Counted from the stretch's first letter, positions 35,398 through 45,246 are shown. The stretch is 64,000 bases of DNA from Lentzea atacamensis (GCF_003269295.1 NZ_QLTT01000002.1:372001-436000), one strand, 5' to 3'. Program-made: numbers and translations. The notes: generated by a model from the letters alone, not told the origin.

Positions 35398-36087
35398 ATG
35401 GACGAGCAGAAGCTCGCGGACCTGTTCCGCGACGCGGCACACGACGCGCCACCGGCGTCCTTCGACGCGAGCGACGTCCGTACCGCTTCGCGCCGCGCCA
35501 CGCTGCGCAGGCGCAACTCGATCGCCGCCGGCACCACGCTGGCCGTGGTGCTCGGTTTCGGTGGTGTCGTGGCGGGTACCAACTGGATCGACCAGGACAG
35601 GGGTGCTTCGAGCACCTTGGGTTCTGGGCAGGAGCGGGACAACGGGGCACAATCTCCCGAGACCGGACCGATGACCGAGCTGGAGGCCCAGCCTCCGGCC
35701 CAGAAGAACTTCCCTGGCGACCCGTCCACGCAGGGGGACGGGGCCACGCCGGGAAGCACTGGTCTTTTGACCAGTGAACGCGCAGTGCAGGGCTGCGCGG
35801 GTGTGGACCGAGAGCTCGCCGACGCCCTCGCCGGAGAGCTTTCGGTCTCACCGGACCTCGCGCAACCGCCGACCGTGACGTGCCCGCCTGACTCCCGCGC
35901 GGCCGCGTTCAAGATCGATGGACTCACCATCACCGCGATCGTCACGCCGCAGCCGTTCGAGGCACCCGCGGGCGCGCAGAAGGTCACGACCACCAAGGGC
36001 CAGGAGCTCTACGTGTTCACGCAGGGCGACGGCGAGCTGAAAGGCCAGGCCAAGCGCTTCGCGGACGCACTGGCGCCGAGGTTCTGA
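35398..36087 (+). CDS. Membrane partner of sigma pair 1 (putative anti-sigma protein)
   Basis: A 229-residue bitopic protein: a cytosolic N-terminus of about 40 residues (DEQKLADLFRDAAHDAPPASFDASDV), a basic stretch RRATLRRRNS, one helix (IAAGTTLAVVLGFGGVVAG), and an extracytoplasmic acidic part with two Cys (QGCAGV, VTCPP). AGGAGG lies 6 bp before the ATG. Position and topology suggest anti-sigma or sensing function, though the short N-terminus is not a classic zinc-anti-sigma domain (no HxxxCxxC). Confidence 0.7.
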   Translation: MDEQKLADLFRDAAHDAPPASFDASDVRTASRRATLRRRNSIAAGTTLAVVLGFGGVVAGTNWIDQDRGASSTLGSGQERDNGAQSPETGPMTELEAQPPAQKNFPGDPSTQGDGATPGSTGLLTSERAVQGCAGVDRELADALAGELSVSPDLAQPPTVTCPPDSRAAAFKIDGLTITAIVTPQPFEAPAGAQKVTTTKGQELYVFTQGDGELKGQAKRFADALAPRF

Positions 36088-36114
36088 TCTGCCGCCCAGT
36101 ACTCTGGCTCGACT

Positions 36115-36699
36115 ATGACGGCAGCAACCCCGAAGGGTGAGCGCAGGCGGCAGGCGCTCGTCGAGGCCGCGTCCGGACTGCTCGTGGAGGGCGGCTTCGA
36201 CGCGGTCAGGCACCGCGCGGTCGCCGAACGCGCAGGTCTGCCGCTCGCGTCGACCACGTACTACTTCGACTCGCTCGACGAGCTGATCACCGCCGCGGTC
36301 GAGTTCCACGGCAGGGCGGAGCTCGCGAGCTGCCGGGAGCGGCTGGCCGGTCTGTCGGAGCAGCTGTCCGACGACGACGTGCTGATCGAGCTGATCCTCG
36401 ACCTCCTGGTCGGCCAGGACGTGACCGACACCGAGACGATGCTGCTGCGCTACGAACGCCTCGTCGCGACCGGCCGCCGTCCGTACCTGCGGCCGTTGAT
36501 GCGCGTGCTGTCCACGGAGCTGCATGAGCTGATCGCCGACATCTTCACCCGCTCCGGCCGTGACATCGCGCCGGACCGGGTCGAGGAGCTGATCGCGCTG
36601 GTGGACGGCGCGATGGTGAACGCGTTCATCGAGCTGAAGCCGGATCCACGCGGTGTCGCGGCCAGGATGCTCCGAACGGCCCTTTCGCGTCACGAGTGA
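36115..36699 (+). CDS. TetR-family transcriptional regulator
   Basis: A 194-residue repressor-type protein. The N-terminal HTH is GGFDAVRHRAVAERAGLPLASTTYYFDSLDELI (residues about 26-58). The C-terminal ligand domain is helical and ends in a region resembling the TetR_C_33-type pattern (YLRPLMRVLSTELHELIADIF). It lies between the two sigma/partner pairs on the same strand; whether it controls them is unknown. Confidence 0.93.
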   Translation: MTAATPKGERRRQALVEAASGLLVEGGFDAVRHRAVAERAGLPLASTTYYFDSLDELITAAVEFHGRAELASCRERLAGLSEQLSDDDVLIELILDLLVGQDVTDTETMLLRYERLVATGRRPYLRPLMRVLSTELHELIADIFTRSGRDIAPDRVEELIALVDGAMVNAFIELKPDPRGVAARMLRTALSRHE

Positions 36700-36700
36700 T

Positions 36701-36726
36701 GCAACCTCGCGTTCTCCTGATGCGTT
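36701..36726 (+). promoter_or_regulatory. Candidate ECF promoter of the second sigma/partner pair
   Basis: GCAACC (36701-36706) and CGTT (36723-36726), 16 bp apart, lie 31 bp before the sigma start. The layout matches the element before pair 1 (34780-34806), with the -10-like core CGTT in place of CGTC. Confidence 0.5.
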
Positions 36727-36756
36727 CCCCTGGTTGAGGACGCGAGAGGGGATCGC

Positions 36757-37290
36757 ATGCGCAAGGCCGATGAGCAGGGCTTTCGCGAATTCGCGGCAGC
36801 CAATGCCGCGTCTTTGCGACGCACCGCCTATCTGTTCTGTGGTGACTGGCACACGGCTGAAGACCTGATGCAGTCGAGCCTGATGAAGATGTACATGGCC
36901 TGGAAGCGCATCAAGGACCTCGACAACCTGATCGCGTACGCCCGCAAGGTGCTGCTGCGCACGTGGCTGGACGAGAAGCGCAGGCCGTGGCGCAGAGCCG
37001 AGCAGCGCGACGGGGAGCTGCCGGACACCGCCGACGCGACAGTCGATCCCGACAACACCAGCGCGAAGCTGTGGGCGCGTGAGCTGGTGCACACCGCGTT
37101 GCTGCAGGTGCCGCCGAGGCAACGAGCGGTGCTCGTGCTGCGTTATTTCGAAGACCTGTCGGTCGCCGAGGTGGCGGTGGCCATGGGTTGTACCGAGGGA
37201 ACGGTCAAAAGCCAGACGGCGCGTGGTCTCGCGACACTGCGCACCATCGTGGAGAAGCTCGACAACAGTTCGGGGAGGGTCGCGTCGTGA
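36757..37290 (+). CDS. SigE-family ECF sigma factor (pair 2)
   Basis: A 177-residue sigma factor paralogous to that at 34847. Shared segments are RRTAYLFCGDWHTAEDLMQSSLMKMY, RKVLLRTWLDEKRRPWRR and VPPRQRAVLVLRYFEDLSVAEVAVAMGCTEGTVKSQTARGLATL. ATG 36757 is preceded by GAGAGGGG. Its stop overlaps the GTG of the partner gene (GTGA, 37287-37290), so the two are tightly coupled. Confidence 0.93.
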   Translation: MRKADEQGFREFAAANAASLRRTAYLFCGDWHTAEDLMQSSLMKMYMAWKRIKDLDNLIAYARKVLLRTWLDEKRRPWRRAEQRDGELPDTADATVDPDNTSAKLWARELVHTALLQVPPRQRAVLVLRYFEDLSVAEVAVAMGCTEGTVKSQTARGLATLRTIVEKLDNSSGRVAS

Positions 37291-38039
37291 GTGAGCAGGA
37301 GATCCGCGAGGGAATGCTGCTGGCCGTCTGGGACGAGCCGCCGCTCGACTTCGACCCGGACGCCCTGATCAGGCGGGTGGAGCAGAAAAAAAGTCGACGG
37401 CGAGCGCTGGTCGGTGTGGGCGTGGCTACGGCGGTGATCGCCGTGGCGTCGTTCGCGCTGCCCGGACTGCTGCCGCGCGACCGGGACAGCCAGCTCGGTT
37501 CCGAGACCCCGCCGAGCTCCTCGGCGCCCCCGAGCGAGTCCGCGGAGAAGAAGGCTCAGCGCATCGGCGAGAGGCTGGCCGAGACGCTCGGGGTGAGGAT
37601 GACGAACTTCAAGGAGGTCTACTCGGACTTCCGCACTGTCTCGACGACCTCGAGCCCCAACTCGCCGTCCGGCCAGCGCAACGCGGCCGACGACCCCGAT
37701 CTGCACGGCTACGTGCACCTGACCGACGGCATCGGGCCGACCGCACTGCGGGTCACCGGCGGCAAACTGCCGTACGAACTGGACCTCTGCTCCGGCGCGG
37801 TCTACTGCCATAGCTCGACGCGCAGCGACGGGTCTGTCGTCACCGAGGCCGAGTACGCCGAGGGCGCACAGGAGATCACCAGGTCGGTGTCGGTGCGCAA
37901 GTTCAAGAGCGGGTACGTCGCGCAGATTCAGAGCTTCAACTACAACCCCGCGTCGGGCAGCGGTCTGCGTCAGACCGTGCCGGTGCGCGTGGGGGTGCTC
38001 ACAGAGCTGGTGACGGACTCGAGCATCAACTGGGAGTGA
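37287..38039 (+). CDS. Membrane partner of sigma pair 2 (putative anti-sigma protein)
   Basis: A 250-residue protein with a short cytosolic N-terminus (SEQEIREGMLLAVWDEPPLDFDPDALI), a basic patch EQKKSRRRAL, a single helix (VGVGVATAVIAVASFALPGLL) and an extracytoplasmic domain with CSGAVYC. The layout parallels the pair 1 partner though the outer domains differ. Coupling to the sigma gene supports an anti-sigma or signal-sensing role, not proven. Confidence 0.7.
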   Translation: MSEQEIREGMLLAVWDEPPLDFDPDALIRRVEQKKSRRRALVGVGVATAVIAVASFALPGLLPRDRDSQLGSETPPSSSAPPSESAEKKAQRIGERLAETLGVRMTNFKEVYSDFRTVSTTSSPNSPSGQRNAADDPDLHGYVHLTDGIGPTALRVTGGKLPYELDLCSGAVYCHSSTRSDGSVVTEAEYAEGAQEITRSVSVRKFKSGYVAQIQSFNYNPASGSGLRQTVPVRVGVLTELVTDSSINWE

Positions 38040-38064
38040 GTCCGACGTGCACTAATCTGGCGGT

Positions 38065-39483
38065 GTGAGCAAGCCGCGCATCGCCAACGTCCTCGCAGGT
38101 CGCTACGCCTCCACGTCGCTCGCGACGCTCTGGTCGGCCGAGCACAAGATCGTGCTGGAGCGCCAGCTGTGGCTCGCGGTGCTGCAGGCCCAGGCGGCCG
38201 CCGGCATCGACGTGCCGGCTGCCGCGATCGCCGACTACGAGCGCGTGCTGGAGCAGGTCGACCTGGAGTCGATCGCCGCGCGTGAGCGGGTGACGCGGCA
38301 CGACGTGAAGGCGCGCATCGAGGAGTTCAACGCGCTCGCGGGCCACGAGCAGGTCCACAAGGGCATGACCTCGCGCGACCTGACCGAGAACGTCGAGCAG
38401 CTGCAGGTCCTGCGCTCGCTGGAGCTCATCCGCAGCAAGGTCGCGGCGGTCCTCGGCCGCCTCGCGCGGCTCGCGGCAGAGCACACCGACCTGGTGATGG
38501 CCGGCCGCTCGCACAACGTGGCCGCGCAGGCCACGACGCTCGGCAAGCGGTTCGCGACCTCGGCGGACGAGCTGCTGGTCGCGTTCGGGCGGCTGGACGA
38601 GCTGATCGCGCGGTACCCGTTGCGCGGCATCAAGGGCCCGGTCGGCACCGCCCAGGACATGCTCGACCTGCTCGGCACGCCGGAGAAGCTGGAGGAGCTG
38701 GAGCGCACGGTCGCGGGCCACCTCGGCTTCGAGCGTGTGCTGACGTCGGTCGGCCAGGTGTACCCGCGCTCGCTCGACTTCGACGTGGTGTCGACGCTCG
38801 TGCAGCTCGCGGCGGCGCCGTCGTCGCTGGCGAAGACCATCCGCCTGATGGCGGGCCACGAGCTGGTGACCGAGGGTTTCAAGCCCGGCCAGGTCGGCTC
38901 CAGCGCCATGCCGCACAAGATGAACACCCGCTCGTGCGAGCGCGTGAACGGCTTCGCGGTGATCCTGCGCGGCTACCTGTCGATGGTCGGCGAGCTCGCG
39001 GGCGACCAGTGGAACGAGGGCGACGTGTCGTGCTCGGTGGTCCGCCGGGTCGCGCTGCCCGACGCCTTCTTCGCGTTCGACGGGCTGCTGGAGACGTTCC
39101 TGACGGTGCTGGACGAGTTCGGCGCCTACCCGGCCGTGGTCGCGCGTGAACTGGACCGCTACCTGCCGTTCCTCGGTACGACCAAGGTGCTGATGGCGGC
39201 CGTGCGCGCGGGTGTCGGCCGGGAGACCGCGCACGAGGCCATCAAGGAGAACGCGGTGGCCGTCGCGCTGGCGATGCGCGAGCAGGGCCTCGCGCAGAAC
39301 GACCTGCTGGACCGGCTGGCCGCGGACGACCGCCTGCCGCTGGACCGCGCCGCGCTCGACGCGCTGCTGGCCGACCGCCTGTCGTTCACCGGCGTGGCGT
39401 CGGCGCAGGTCGCGTCCGTCGTCGAGCAGGTCGCCGCGGTCGTCGACAAGTACCCGGCCTACGAGCCGGAGCCGATTCTGTGA
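38065..39483 (+). CDS. purB: Adenylosuccinate lyase
   Basis: Catalyses SAICAR to AICAR and adenylosuccinate to AMP. It has 472 residues. Markers are HDVKARIEEFN near 83, HKGMTSRDLTENVEQ near 105, AGRSHNVAAQATTLGKRF near 150, and the superfamily signature GSSAMPHKMN near 278. GTG 38065. It overlaps the MOSC gene at its stop (GTGA). Confidence 0.97.
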   Translation: MSKPRIANVLAGRYASTSLATLWSAEHKIVLERQLWLAVLQAQAAAGIDVPAAAIADYERVLEQVDLESIAARERVTRHDVKARIEEFNALAGHEQVHKGMTSRDLTENVEQLQVLRSLELIRSKVAAVLGRLARLAAEHTDLVMAGRSHNVAAQATTLGKRFATSADELLVAFGRLDELIARYPLRGIKGPVGTAQDMLDLLGTPEKLEELERTVAGHLGFERVLTSVGQVYPRSLDFDVVSTLVQLAAAPSSLAKTIRLMAGHELVTEGFKPGQVGSSAMPHKMNTRSCERVNGFAVILRGYLSMVGELAGDQWNEGDVSCSVVRRVALPDAFFAFDGLLETFLTVLDEFGAYPAVVARELDRYLPFLGTTKVLMAAVRAGVGRETAHEAIKENAVAVALAMREQGLAQNDLLDRLAADDRLPLDRAALDALLADRLSFTGVASAQVASVVEQVAAVVDKYPAYEPEPIL

Positions 39484-40274
39484 TCGTTTCCGGCCTGCAC
39501 GTCTATCCGATCAAGGGCTGCGGCGGGTGCTCCGTCGCGTCCTCGGCCGTCGACCTCACGGGGTTGCGGGACGACCGGATGATGATGCTGGTCGACGACG
39601 AGGGTGTCTTCCTGTCGCAGCGCAAGGTGCCGCAGATGGCCGCCCTGCGCCCGTCGCTCGCGGACTCCTCGCTGGTGATCGGCGGGGAGTCGTTCCCCGT
39701 TGTCGCCGACGGGCCGCGGGTTCCGGTCGTCGTCCACACCTGGCACGGCTTCGGGGTGGACCAGGGCGCCGCCGCGGCCGCGTACTTCTCCGACGCGCTC
39801 GGCATGCCGGTGCGGCTCGCGCGGACGCCGCCGGACCTGCGCCGGGAGACGACCGGGGAGACCACCGGCCTGGTCGGCTACGCCGACGGCAACGCGTTGC
39901 TGATGCTCTCGCTGTCCTCCTTGAACGGACTGAACGAGCGGATCCTGGAACGCGGCGGGGAACCGGTGCCGATGAACCGGTTCCGTCCCAACGTGGTCGT
40001 GTCCGGCTGGGCGGAGCCGCACACCGAGGACAGGGTGCGGCGCGCGGCGATCGGCGACGTGGAACTGGCCTACGCCAAGGACTGCGTGCGTTGCGCGGTG
40101 CCGATGGTCGATCAGGAGACCGGGATCAAGGCCGGTCCCGAGCCGATCCGTTCGCTGGCGGCCTACCGGCGCACCGTGGACGGCGGCGTGACCTTCGGGA
40201 TGAAGGCCCAGGTCGTGCGCACCGGCACGATCGCGGTCGGCGACAAGATCGACGTCCTGGAGTGGCGCTCCTAG
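39480..40274 (+). CDS. MOSC domain-containing protein
   Basis: A 264-residue protein of the MOSC_N plus MOSC type (mARC/YcbX-like). It has VYPIKGCGG near residue 8 in the MOSC_N beta domain, LTGLRDDRMMMLVDDEG, then the MOSC core with PMNRFRPNVVVSGW near 160 and the conserved Cys in AYAKDCVRCAVPMVDQET near 198. Such proteins bind molybdopterin or act as sulfur carriers and N-hydroxy reductases. It is coupled to purB by GTGA. Its TAG stop shares CTAG with the opposite-strand stop. Confidence 0.92.
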   Translation: MIVSGLHVYPIKGCGGCSVASSAVDLTGLRDDRMMMLVDDEGVFLSQRKVPQMAALRPSLADSSLVIGGESFPVVADGPRVPVVVHTWHGFGVDQGAAAAAYFSDALGMPVRLARTPPDLRRETTGETTGLVGYADGNALLMLSLSSLNGLNERILERGGEPVPMNRFRPNVVVSGWAEPHTEDRVRRAAIGDVELAYAKDCVRCAVPMVDQETGIKAGPEPIRSLAAYRRTVDGGVTFGMKAQVVRTGTIAVGDKIDVLEWRS

Positions 40275-40708
40275 GCTTTCTGCCAGCGCAGGCGGTCGTT
40301 GCGGCCACCGTCCTTGCGGCAGATCAGTGGCTCGCCCCGAGGGCTGAGACCGATCGCGCCCTCCGGCCGGCAGGACGCGCCCTCGCGGACGAAGAGACCC
40401 TGTTGCGGCGGCTCGGTGGTCGTCGTGGTCCGGGCGGGCGGCGGTGCCTGCACAGGCGGCGGCTTCGGCTGCGTCGTCGTGGTGGTGGTCGTGGTCGTGG
40501 TCGTCGTCGACGTCGTGGTCTTGACCGTGATCTCGGCAACGTCCGGGGTCGGCACGACGCTGACCGACTGGGTCGTGCTGGTGGGCTGCGAGCCTGGCGA
40601 CGGGGACGAGACGGGGCTGGAGTCGATGCTCCACCCGGCCACGCCCAGCACGATGAGCAGTCCCAGGCTGGCCAATGCCGGGATCCACAGCGCCTTTCGG
40701 GTGAGCAC
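40271..40708 (-). CDS. Single-pass membrane protein with a poly-threonine linker
   Basis: A 145-residue hypothetical protein. One N-terminal helix (ALWIPALASLGLLIVLGVAGW) is followed by a Ser/Pro/Thr-rich extracellular stem including a run of twelve Thr, then a small C-terminal domain with CRPEGAIGLSPRGEPLICRKDGGR and two cysteines. GTG 40708 (AAGG about 8 bp upstream) is preferred; the longer reading upstream is antisense to purC. The C-terminal Cys motif could be cell-surface exposed. Family not recognised. Confidence 0.65.
   Translation of the reverse strand: MLTRKALWIPALASLGLLIVLGVAGWSIDSSPVSSPSPGSQPTSTTQSVSVVPTPDVAEITVKTTTSTTTTTTTTTTTTQPKPPPVQAPPPARTTTTTEPPQQGLFVREGASCRPEGAIGLSPRGEPLICRKDGGRNDRLRWQKA
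40473..40520. repeat. Simple GTC/GTG repeat encoding poly-threonine
   Basis: A near-perfect run of GTC and GTG triplets (minus-strand GAC/CAC phase shifted to ACC/ACG) of about 48 bp. It codes for the Thr run in the linker of the opposite-strand protein. Slippage here would change linker length in steps of one residue. Confidence 0.7.
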
Positions 40709-40798
40709 GGGGTGCACCTTAAGGCTCTTCGTCCTTGATCTGTAGGGGTGAAGGGGTGTACGTCGGTTCCCGGTTCCCGTGCACGTACGCTGACCAGC

Positions 40799-41674
<876 letters not shown>

Positions 41675-41724
41675 GTTAGCTCTGGTTTCACGCGGATGTC
41701 ACCACGGCGTGGCGCACTCAGAAC

Positions 41725-42375
41725 GTGCACTCACAGCTCGTGGTCTCACTGTCCGGCATCGGTCCGCAGACACTCGACCGATGCGCTGATCTCGCCGCGG
41801 CACTCGACCCGCGGAAGGTGCCGTTGTCGCTGCTCGTGGTACCCCGCGAGCTCGGCGTGGCGCAGGAATGGGTGCGGCAACGTGCCGCGCTCGGCGACGC
41901 CATCGTGCTGCACGGTCTCGGCCAGCGGCGGCTGCCCGCATACGAGGCAGGCCTGCTGCTCACGGGCGCGCGTGTGCAGATGGAAGCCATCGGGCTCAAC
42001 GCCGACACGTTCGCGCCACGGCGTTGTGTGGCGTCGCCCGGGACGTTGATCGCGCTGGCCAAGCACCGGTTCAACCGCTGCGCCGACGCCCACGCCGTCC
42101 GCGACCTCGGCACCGGGCTCGCGACCATCGGCCGGTTGCACGCGCTGACCGAACGCAGCAGCTTCGGTGAGCTGCGGTCGCTGGCGCTGGTCTACGCGAC
42201 GGCACGGTCCGCGCGGCGCGGTGGGCTGACCCGGATCACCGTGGACGCCCGCGACCTGCACCGGCCCGGCGCGCGGCAGGCCGTGCTCGACGCCGTGGAC
42301 ATCGCGCTCGCCCACGACGCCGCGCCGACCACGTACGTCAGACTGCCGTCTCCTCGCCACGAGGCAGCGGCCTGA
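41725..42375 (+). CDS. DUF2334-like (polysaccharide-deacetylase-like) protein
   Basis: A 216-residue soluble protein. The N-terminus SQLVVSLSGIGPQTLDRC is followed by VPLSLLVVPRELG and RAALGDAIVLHGLGQ, close to the DUF2334 group of the NodB/polysaccharide deacetylase superfamily, and FAPRRCVASPGTLIAL. Only a His near HGLG is visible of the usual metal ligands. GTG 41725 is used. It overlaps the MBL gene by 38 bp at the 3' ends. The substrate is unknown. Confidence 0.72.
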   Translation: MHSQLVVSLSGIGPQTLDRCADLAAALDPRKVPLSLLVVPRELGVAQEWVRQRAALGDAIVLHGLGQRRLPAYEAGLLLTGARVQMEAIGLNADTFAPRRCVASPGTLIALAKHRFNRCADAHAVRDLGTGLATIGRLHALTERSSFGELRSLALVYATARSARRGGLTRITVDARDLHRPGARQAVLDAVDIALAHDAAPTTYVRLPSPRHEAAA

Positions 42376-42961
42376 CCTCGGTTCCCGCCGGCTTGAGGTT
42401 CTCGAAGTGCCGGTAGGCCATCTCCGGCATCGCGAGGACCGCCTCGTGGATCGGCACGGCCACGCGCGGCTTGATCGCGCGCATGAAGTCGACCGCCTCG
42501 CCGGTGCGCATCCACGGCGCGCCGGAGGGCAGGCCCAGCACGTCGACGTCCTCGTCTGGCACGAAGAGCGCGTCGCCGGGGTGGTAGAACGCGCCGTCGC
42601 CGATCACGTAACCGGTGTTCGGCACGATCGGGATGTCCTCGTGGATCACGGCGTGCTGACCGCCGACGACCTTGACCGTCGTGTCGCCGACCTTCAGCAC
42701 GTCACCCGGCCGGGCGACCGTCGGATTTTCGACGCTGGGCGCCGACCCCTCGTCGACGATCAGCTGCGCCTGCGGGTTGGCCCTGAGCAGCGCGGGCAGC
42801 TTCTCGGTGTCCAGGTGATCGAAGTGCTGGTGCGTGATCAGCACCGCGTCCAGGTCCTTCACGTCCTCGAACCCGGCGGAGAACGTGCCGGGGTCGATCA
42901 GGATGCGCGTCGACCCGGTGTCCAGCAACACACAGGCATGACCGAAGTGGACAACTCGCAT
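42338..42961 (-). CDS. Metallo-beta-lactamase-fold hydrolase
   Basis: A 207-residue protein of the UlaG-like subgroup. It starts MRVVHFGHACVLLDTGSTRILIDPG and has the metal-binding THQHFDHLD near residue 50, GGQHAVIHEDI near 105, NTGYVIGDGAFYHPGDAL near 120. GGAGGAAT precedes ATG 42961, which fixes the start over 42997. The substrate is unknown; family members act on lactones, phosphodiesters or lipid-linked compounds. Confidence 0.9.
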   Translation of the reverse strand: MRVVHFGHACVLLDTGSTRILIDPGTFSAGFEDVKDLDAVLITHQHFDHLDTEKLPALLRANPQAQLIVDEGSAPSVENPTVARPGDVLKVGDTTVKVVGGQHAVIHEDIPIVPNTGYVIGDGAFYHPGDALFVPDEDVDVLGLPSGAPWMRTGEAVDFMRAIKPRVAVPIHEAVLAMPEMAYRHFENLKPAGTEVRPLPRGEETAV

Positions 42962-43027
42962 GGATTCCTCCATTACCGACGTTCGGCGGGCTGACACGGT
43001 CAGGTGACGTCGGAAGTATCAAAGAGC

Positions 43028-44167
43028 ATGAGGAAAACCCTGCAGCTCCTCACGGCACTGGCGCTCGCCCTGCCGATGACGTCCTTTGTCCCTGCAACCA
43101 CCACCTCTACACCTGCTCAGGCTCTGGCGCCCCAATCGCAGGCGCCTCAGTCGCAGGAGATCGGCACCGAGGAGTCGCTCTCGGTCCGCGTGGGTGGAAA
43201 GTCCCGTTCAACCATGATCGAACGGCCTGGATCCGGTTACGTCAAGATCCACTTCACCGACGTGAGAATCCTGCCGGGCGACGTGCTCACGGTGTCGAAC
43301 CCTGACGGCACCGAGAAGTACACGTACACGCGGGATCTGAAGGCCTCCCTGACCGCCACGATCGACAGGTCCGGCTTCTGGGCCATGTCGATCACCGGCG
43401 ACAAGGCCGTGGTGTCGGTGAACAACCCGCTCAGCCGGGTGCGGATCGACAAGATCACGCGCGGCTACACCGAGGCCGAGATGTCCTCGCAGCCGTCCGT
43501 GCAGAGCATCTGCGGCACGAACGACTACAAGGACGCGGTCTGCTACCGGTCCAGCAACCCGACAGAGTTCGGCAAGACCGCGTCGGTCGCGAAGCTGCTG
43601 CGCAACGGCAGCTCTCTGTGCACTGGGTGGCGAGTCGGCCCGAAGAACCACATGCTCACCAACAACCACTGCTTCACCAGCACGAACGGCATCGAGGTCT
43701 GGTTCAACTACCAGTGCCCGACCTGCGGCGGCACCACTTCGGCCACCGTTACCAAGGTGATGGCGGACCGCGTGCTGAAGACCAACGCCGGCCTCGACTA
43801 CACGCTCTTCAGCGTGAGGAACTTCGAGACCATCACCTCGTTCGGTTACCTCGAACTGGACGCGCGCGTTCCGGCCGTGGGTGAAGAGATGTACATCATC
43901 GGCCACCCGGCCGGGAAGCTGAAGAAGTTGTCGTTGCGCGACAACAACAACGGCGGCGGCTACTGCGTCGTGCGCGCGGTGCGCGTGAACGGCAGCTCGT
44001 CGCAGTCCGACATCAGCTACATGTGCGACACCGAAGGCGGCTCGTCCGGCTCGCCGGTGCTGTCGAGGCGCACGCACAAGGTGATCGGGCTCCACCACTT
44101 CGGCGGCTGCCCGAACCAGGGCGTGCGCATCGACCTCGTCGCCGCGCAGATCAACCCACTGCTGTAA
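43028..44167 (+). CDS. Secreted trypsin-like serine protease
   Basis: A 379-residue exported protein. Signal peptide about residues 1-25 (LQLLTALALALPMTSFVPA), then a beta-rich N-terminal domain (60-140), then a chymotrypsin-fold protease: His in MLTNNHCFTSTNG near 207, Asp in NAGLDYTLFSV near 250, Ser in DTEGGSSGSPVLSRR near 330. Cysteine pairs (SLCTGW, NNHCF, CPTC, CVVRAV, MCDTE, GGCPN) support secretion. It overlaps the convergent epimerase by 17 bp. Confidence 0.9.
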   Translation: MRKTLQLLTALALALPMTSFVPATTTSTPAQALAPQSQAPQSQEIGTEESLSVRVGGKSRSTMIERPGSGYVKIHFTDVRILPGDVLTVSNPDGTEKYTYTRDLKASLTATIDRSGFWAMSITGDKAVVSVNNPLSRVRIDKITRGYTEAEMSSQPSVQSICGTNDYKDAVCYRSSNPTEFGKTASVAKLLRNGSSLCTGWRVGPKNHMLTNNHCFTSTNGIEVWFNYQCPTCGGTTSATVTKVMADRVLKTNAGLDYTLFSVRNFETITSFGYLELDARVPAVGEEMYIIGHPAGKLKKLSLRDNNNGGGYCVVRAVRVNGSSSQSDISYMCDTEGGSSGSPVLSRRTHKVIGLHHFGGCPNQGVRIDLVAAQINPLL

Positions 44168-45131
44168 GGATTTCCTCCTCCTCGGCTGGGGTCAGCCCGG
44201 CCTTGCGAGGCCGATCCAGCCCGAGGCCGCGCTCGTACTCCAGCGAGTCGAGCGCGGTCTCGGCCAGCGGCCTGGTCCTGAGCCCGTTCGCCAGCGCGTT
44301 GCTGACATCGCGACCGGTCATCCTGGCCCACTCCCGCGGCAGCCACAGCGGAATGGACCGCGGCCCGGACCACGGGTTGATCTGCAGCTCCTCCAGCACG
44401 CTCTCCGGCACCGGGACGAGCTGGGTGCCGGGAGGCGCGGTGGCCCCCGCGATCTCCCCGATCGCCATCTGGAACGGCATCACCGGCCCGGTCGAGTCGT
44501 ACGTGCCCGTCACCCGCTCCTCGGCCGCGAAGACGATCCACTGCGCCAGATCCCGCACGTCGATGTGCTGGACCCCCAGATCGGGACTGTCCGGCACAGC
44601 CACCCGCCCGCCCTTGCTGAGCCGCGCGGGCCAGTACCCGAACCTGTCGCTGGGGTCGCCCGGCCCGGTGATCAGTCCGGCCCTGACGATGAACTCGCGG
44701 CCTCGCACGGCCTCCTTGACCGCGTTCTCACTCGCCACCTTGATGCTGCCGTACCGCTCCGCCGTGAACTCGGCCGCCGGGTCGTCCTCGAGGGGCGGGA
44801 GGAGCTCGTCGCTGCCCGTCGAGTGATCGGCGTAGACCGAGATGCTCGACACGAAGGTCCAGTGCGGCGTCGTCGGCCCGAACGCCTCCAACGCGTCCCG
44901 AACCCAGTTCACCGAGTACTTGGCCACGTCGATCACCGAGTCGAACTGCTCCCCGGCGAGCTGGTCGAACGCACCGGGTTTGTTTCTGTCGACCGAGACC
45001 AGGCGTGCCCCTTCCGGCACAGCGCCAGAGGCACCGCGGGCCGCGCACACGACGTCGTGGCCGCGGCGGACGGCCTCCGCCGTGATCGCCTTGCTGAGGA
45101 ACACGGTTCCGCCGAGCACCAGGATCTTCAT
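44151..45131 (-). CDS. NAD-dependent epimerase/dehydratase
   Basis: A 326-residue Rossmann protein of the atypical/extended SDR group. MKILVLGGTVFLSKAITAEAVRRGHDVVC is the nucleotide-binding start, with DVAKYSVNWVRDAL, FVSSISVYADHST near 105, AERYGSIKVASENAVKE (YxxxK) near 128 and GLITGPGDPSDRFGYW near 160. ATG 45131 fits the motif position; the 45407 reading is not protein-like. Reductase or epimerase activity on a sugar-like substrate is likely, otherwise unknown. Confidence 0.9.
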   Translation of the reverse strand: MKILVLGGTVFLSKAITAEAVRRGHDVVCAARGASGAVPEGARLVSVDRNKPGAFDQLAGEQFDSVIDVAKYSVNWVRDALEAFGPTTPHWTFVSSISVYADHSTGSDELLPPLEDDPAAEFTAERYGSIKVASENAVKEAVRGREFIVRAGLITGPGDPSDRFGYWPARLSKGGRVAVPDSPDLGVQHIDVRDLAQWIVFAAEERVTGTYDSTGPVMPFQMAIGEIAGATAPPGTQLVPVPESVLEELQINPWSGPRSIPLWLPREWARMTGRDVSNALANGLRTRPLAETALDSLEYERGLGLDRPRKAGLTPAEEEEILTAVG

Positions 45132-45246
45132 GATCTCCAGCTTCCGTCCGATCCGGCGGAAGTGCCAGCGTTCTCTGCTTTCGGCGTAACAGCTCGATCG
45201 GCTGGACTCGCGGAAGTATCGTTCGGTCCCGGTCGATGAACGTTTC

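Noticed and set aside
34715..35851. Long N-terminal extension of threonine aldolase
   Set aside because: Antisense to the sigma and partner genes; the aldolase motif begins directly after GTG 34714.
40473..40520. GTC/GTG run considered as an origin or binding array
   Set aside because: It codes in frame for poly-Thr and has no palindromes.
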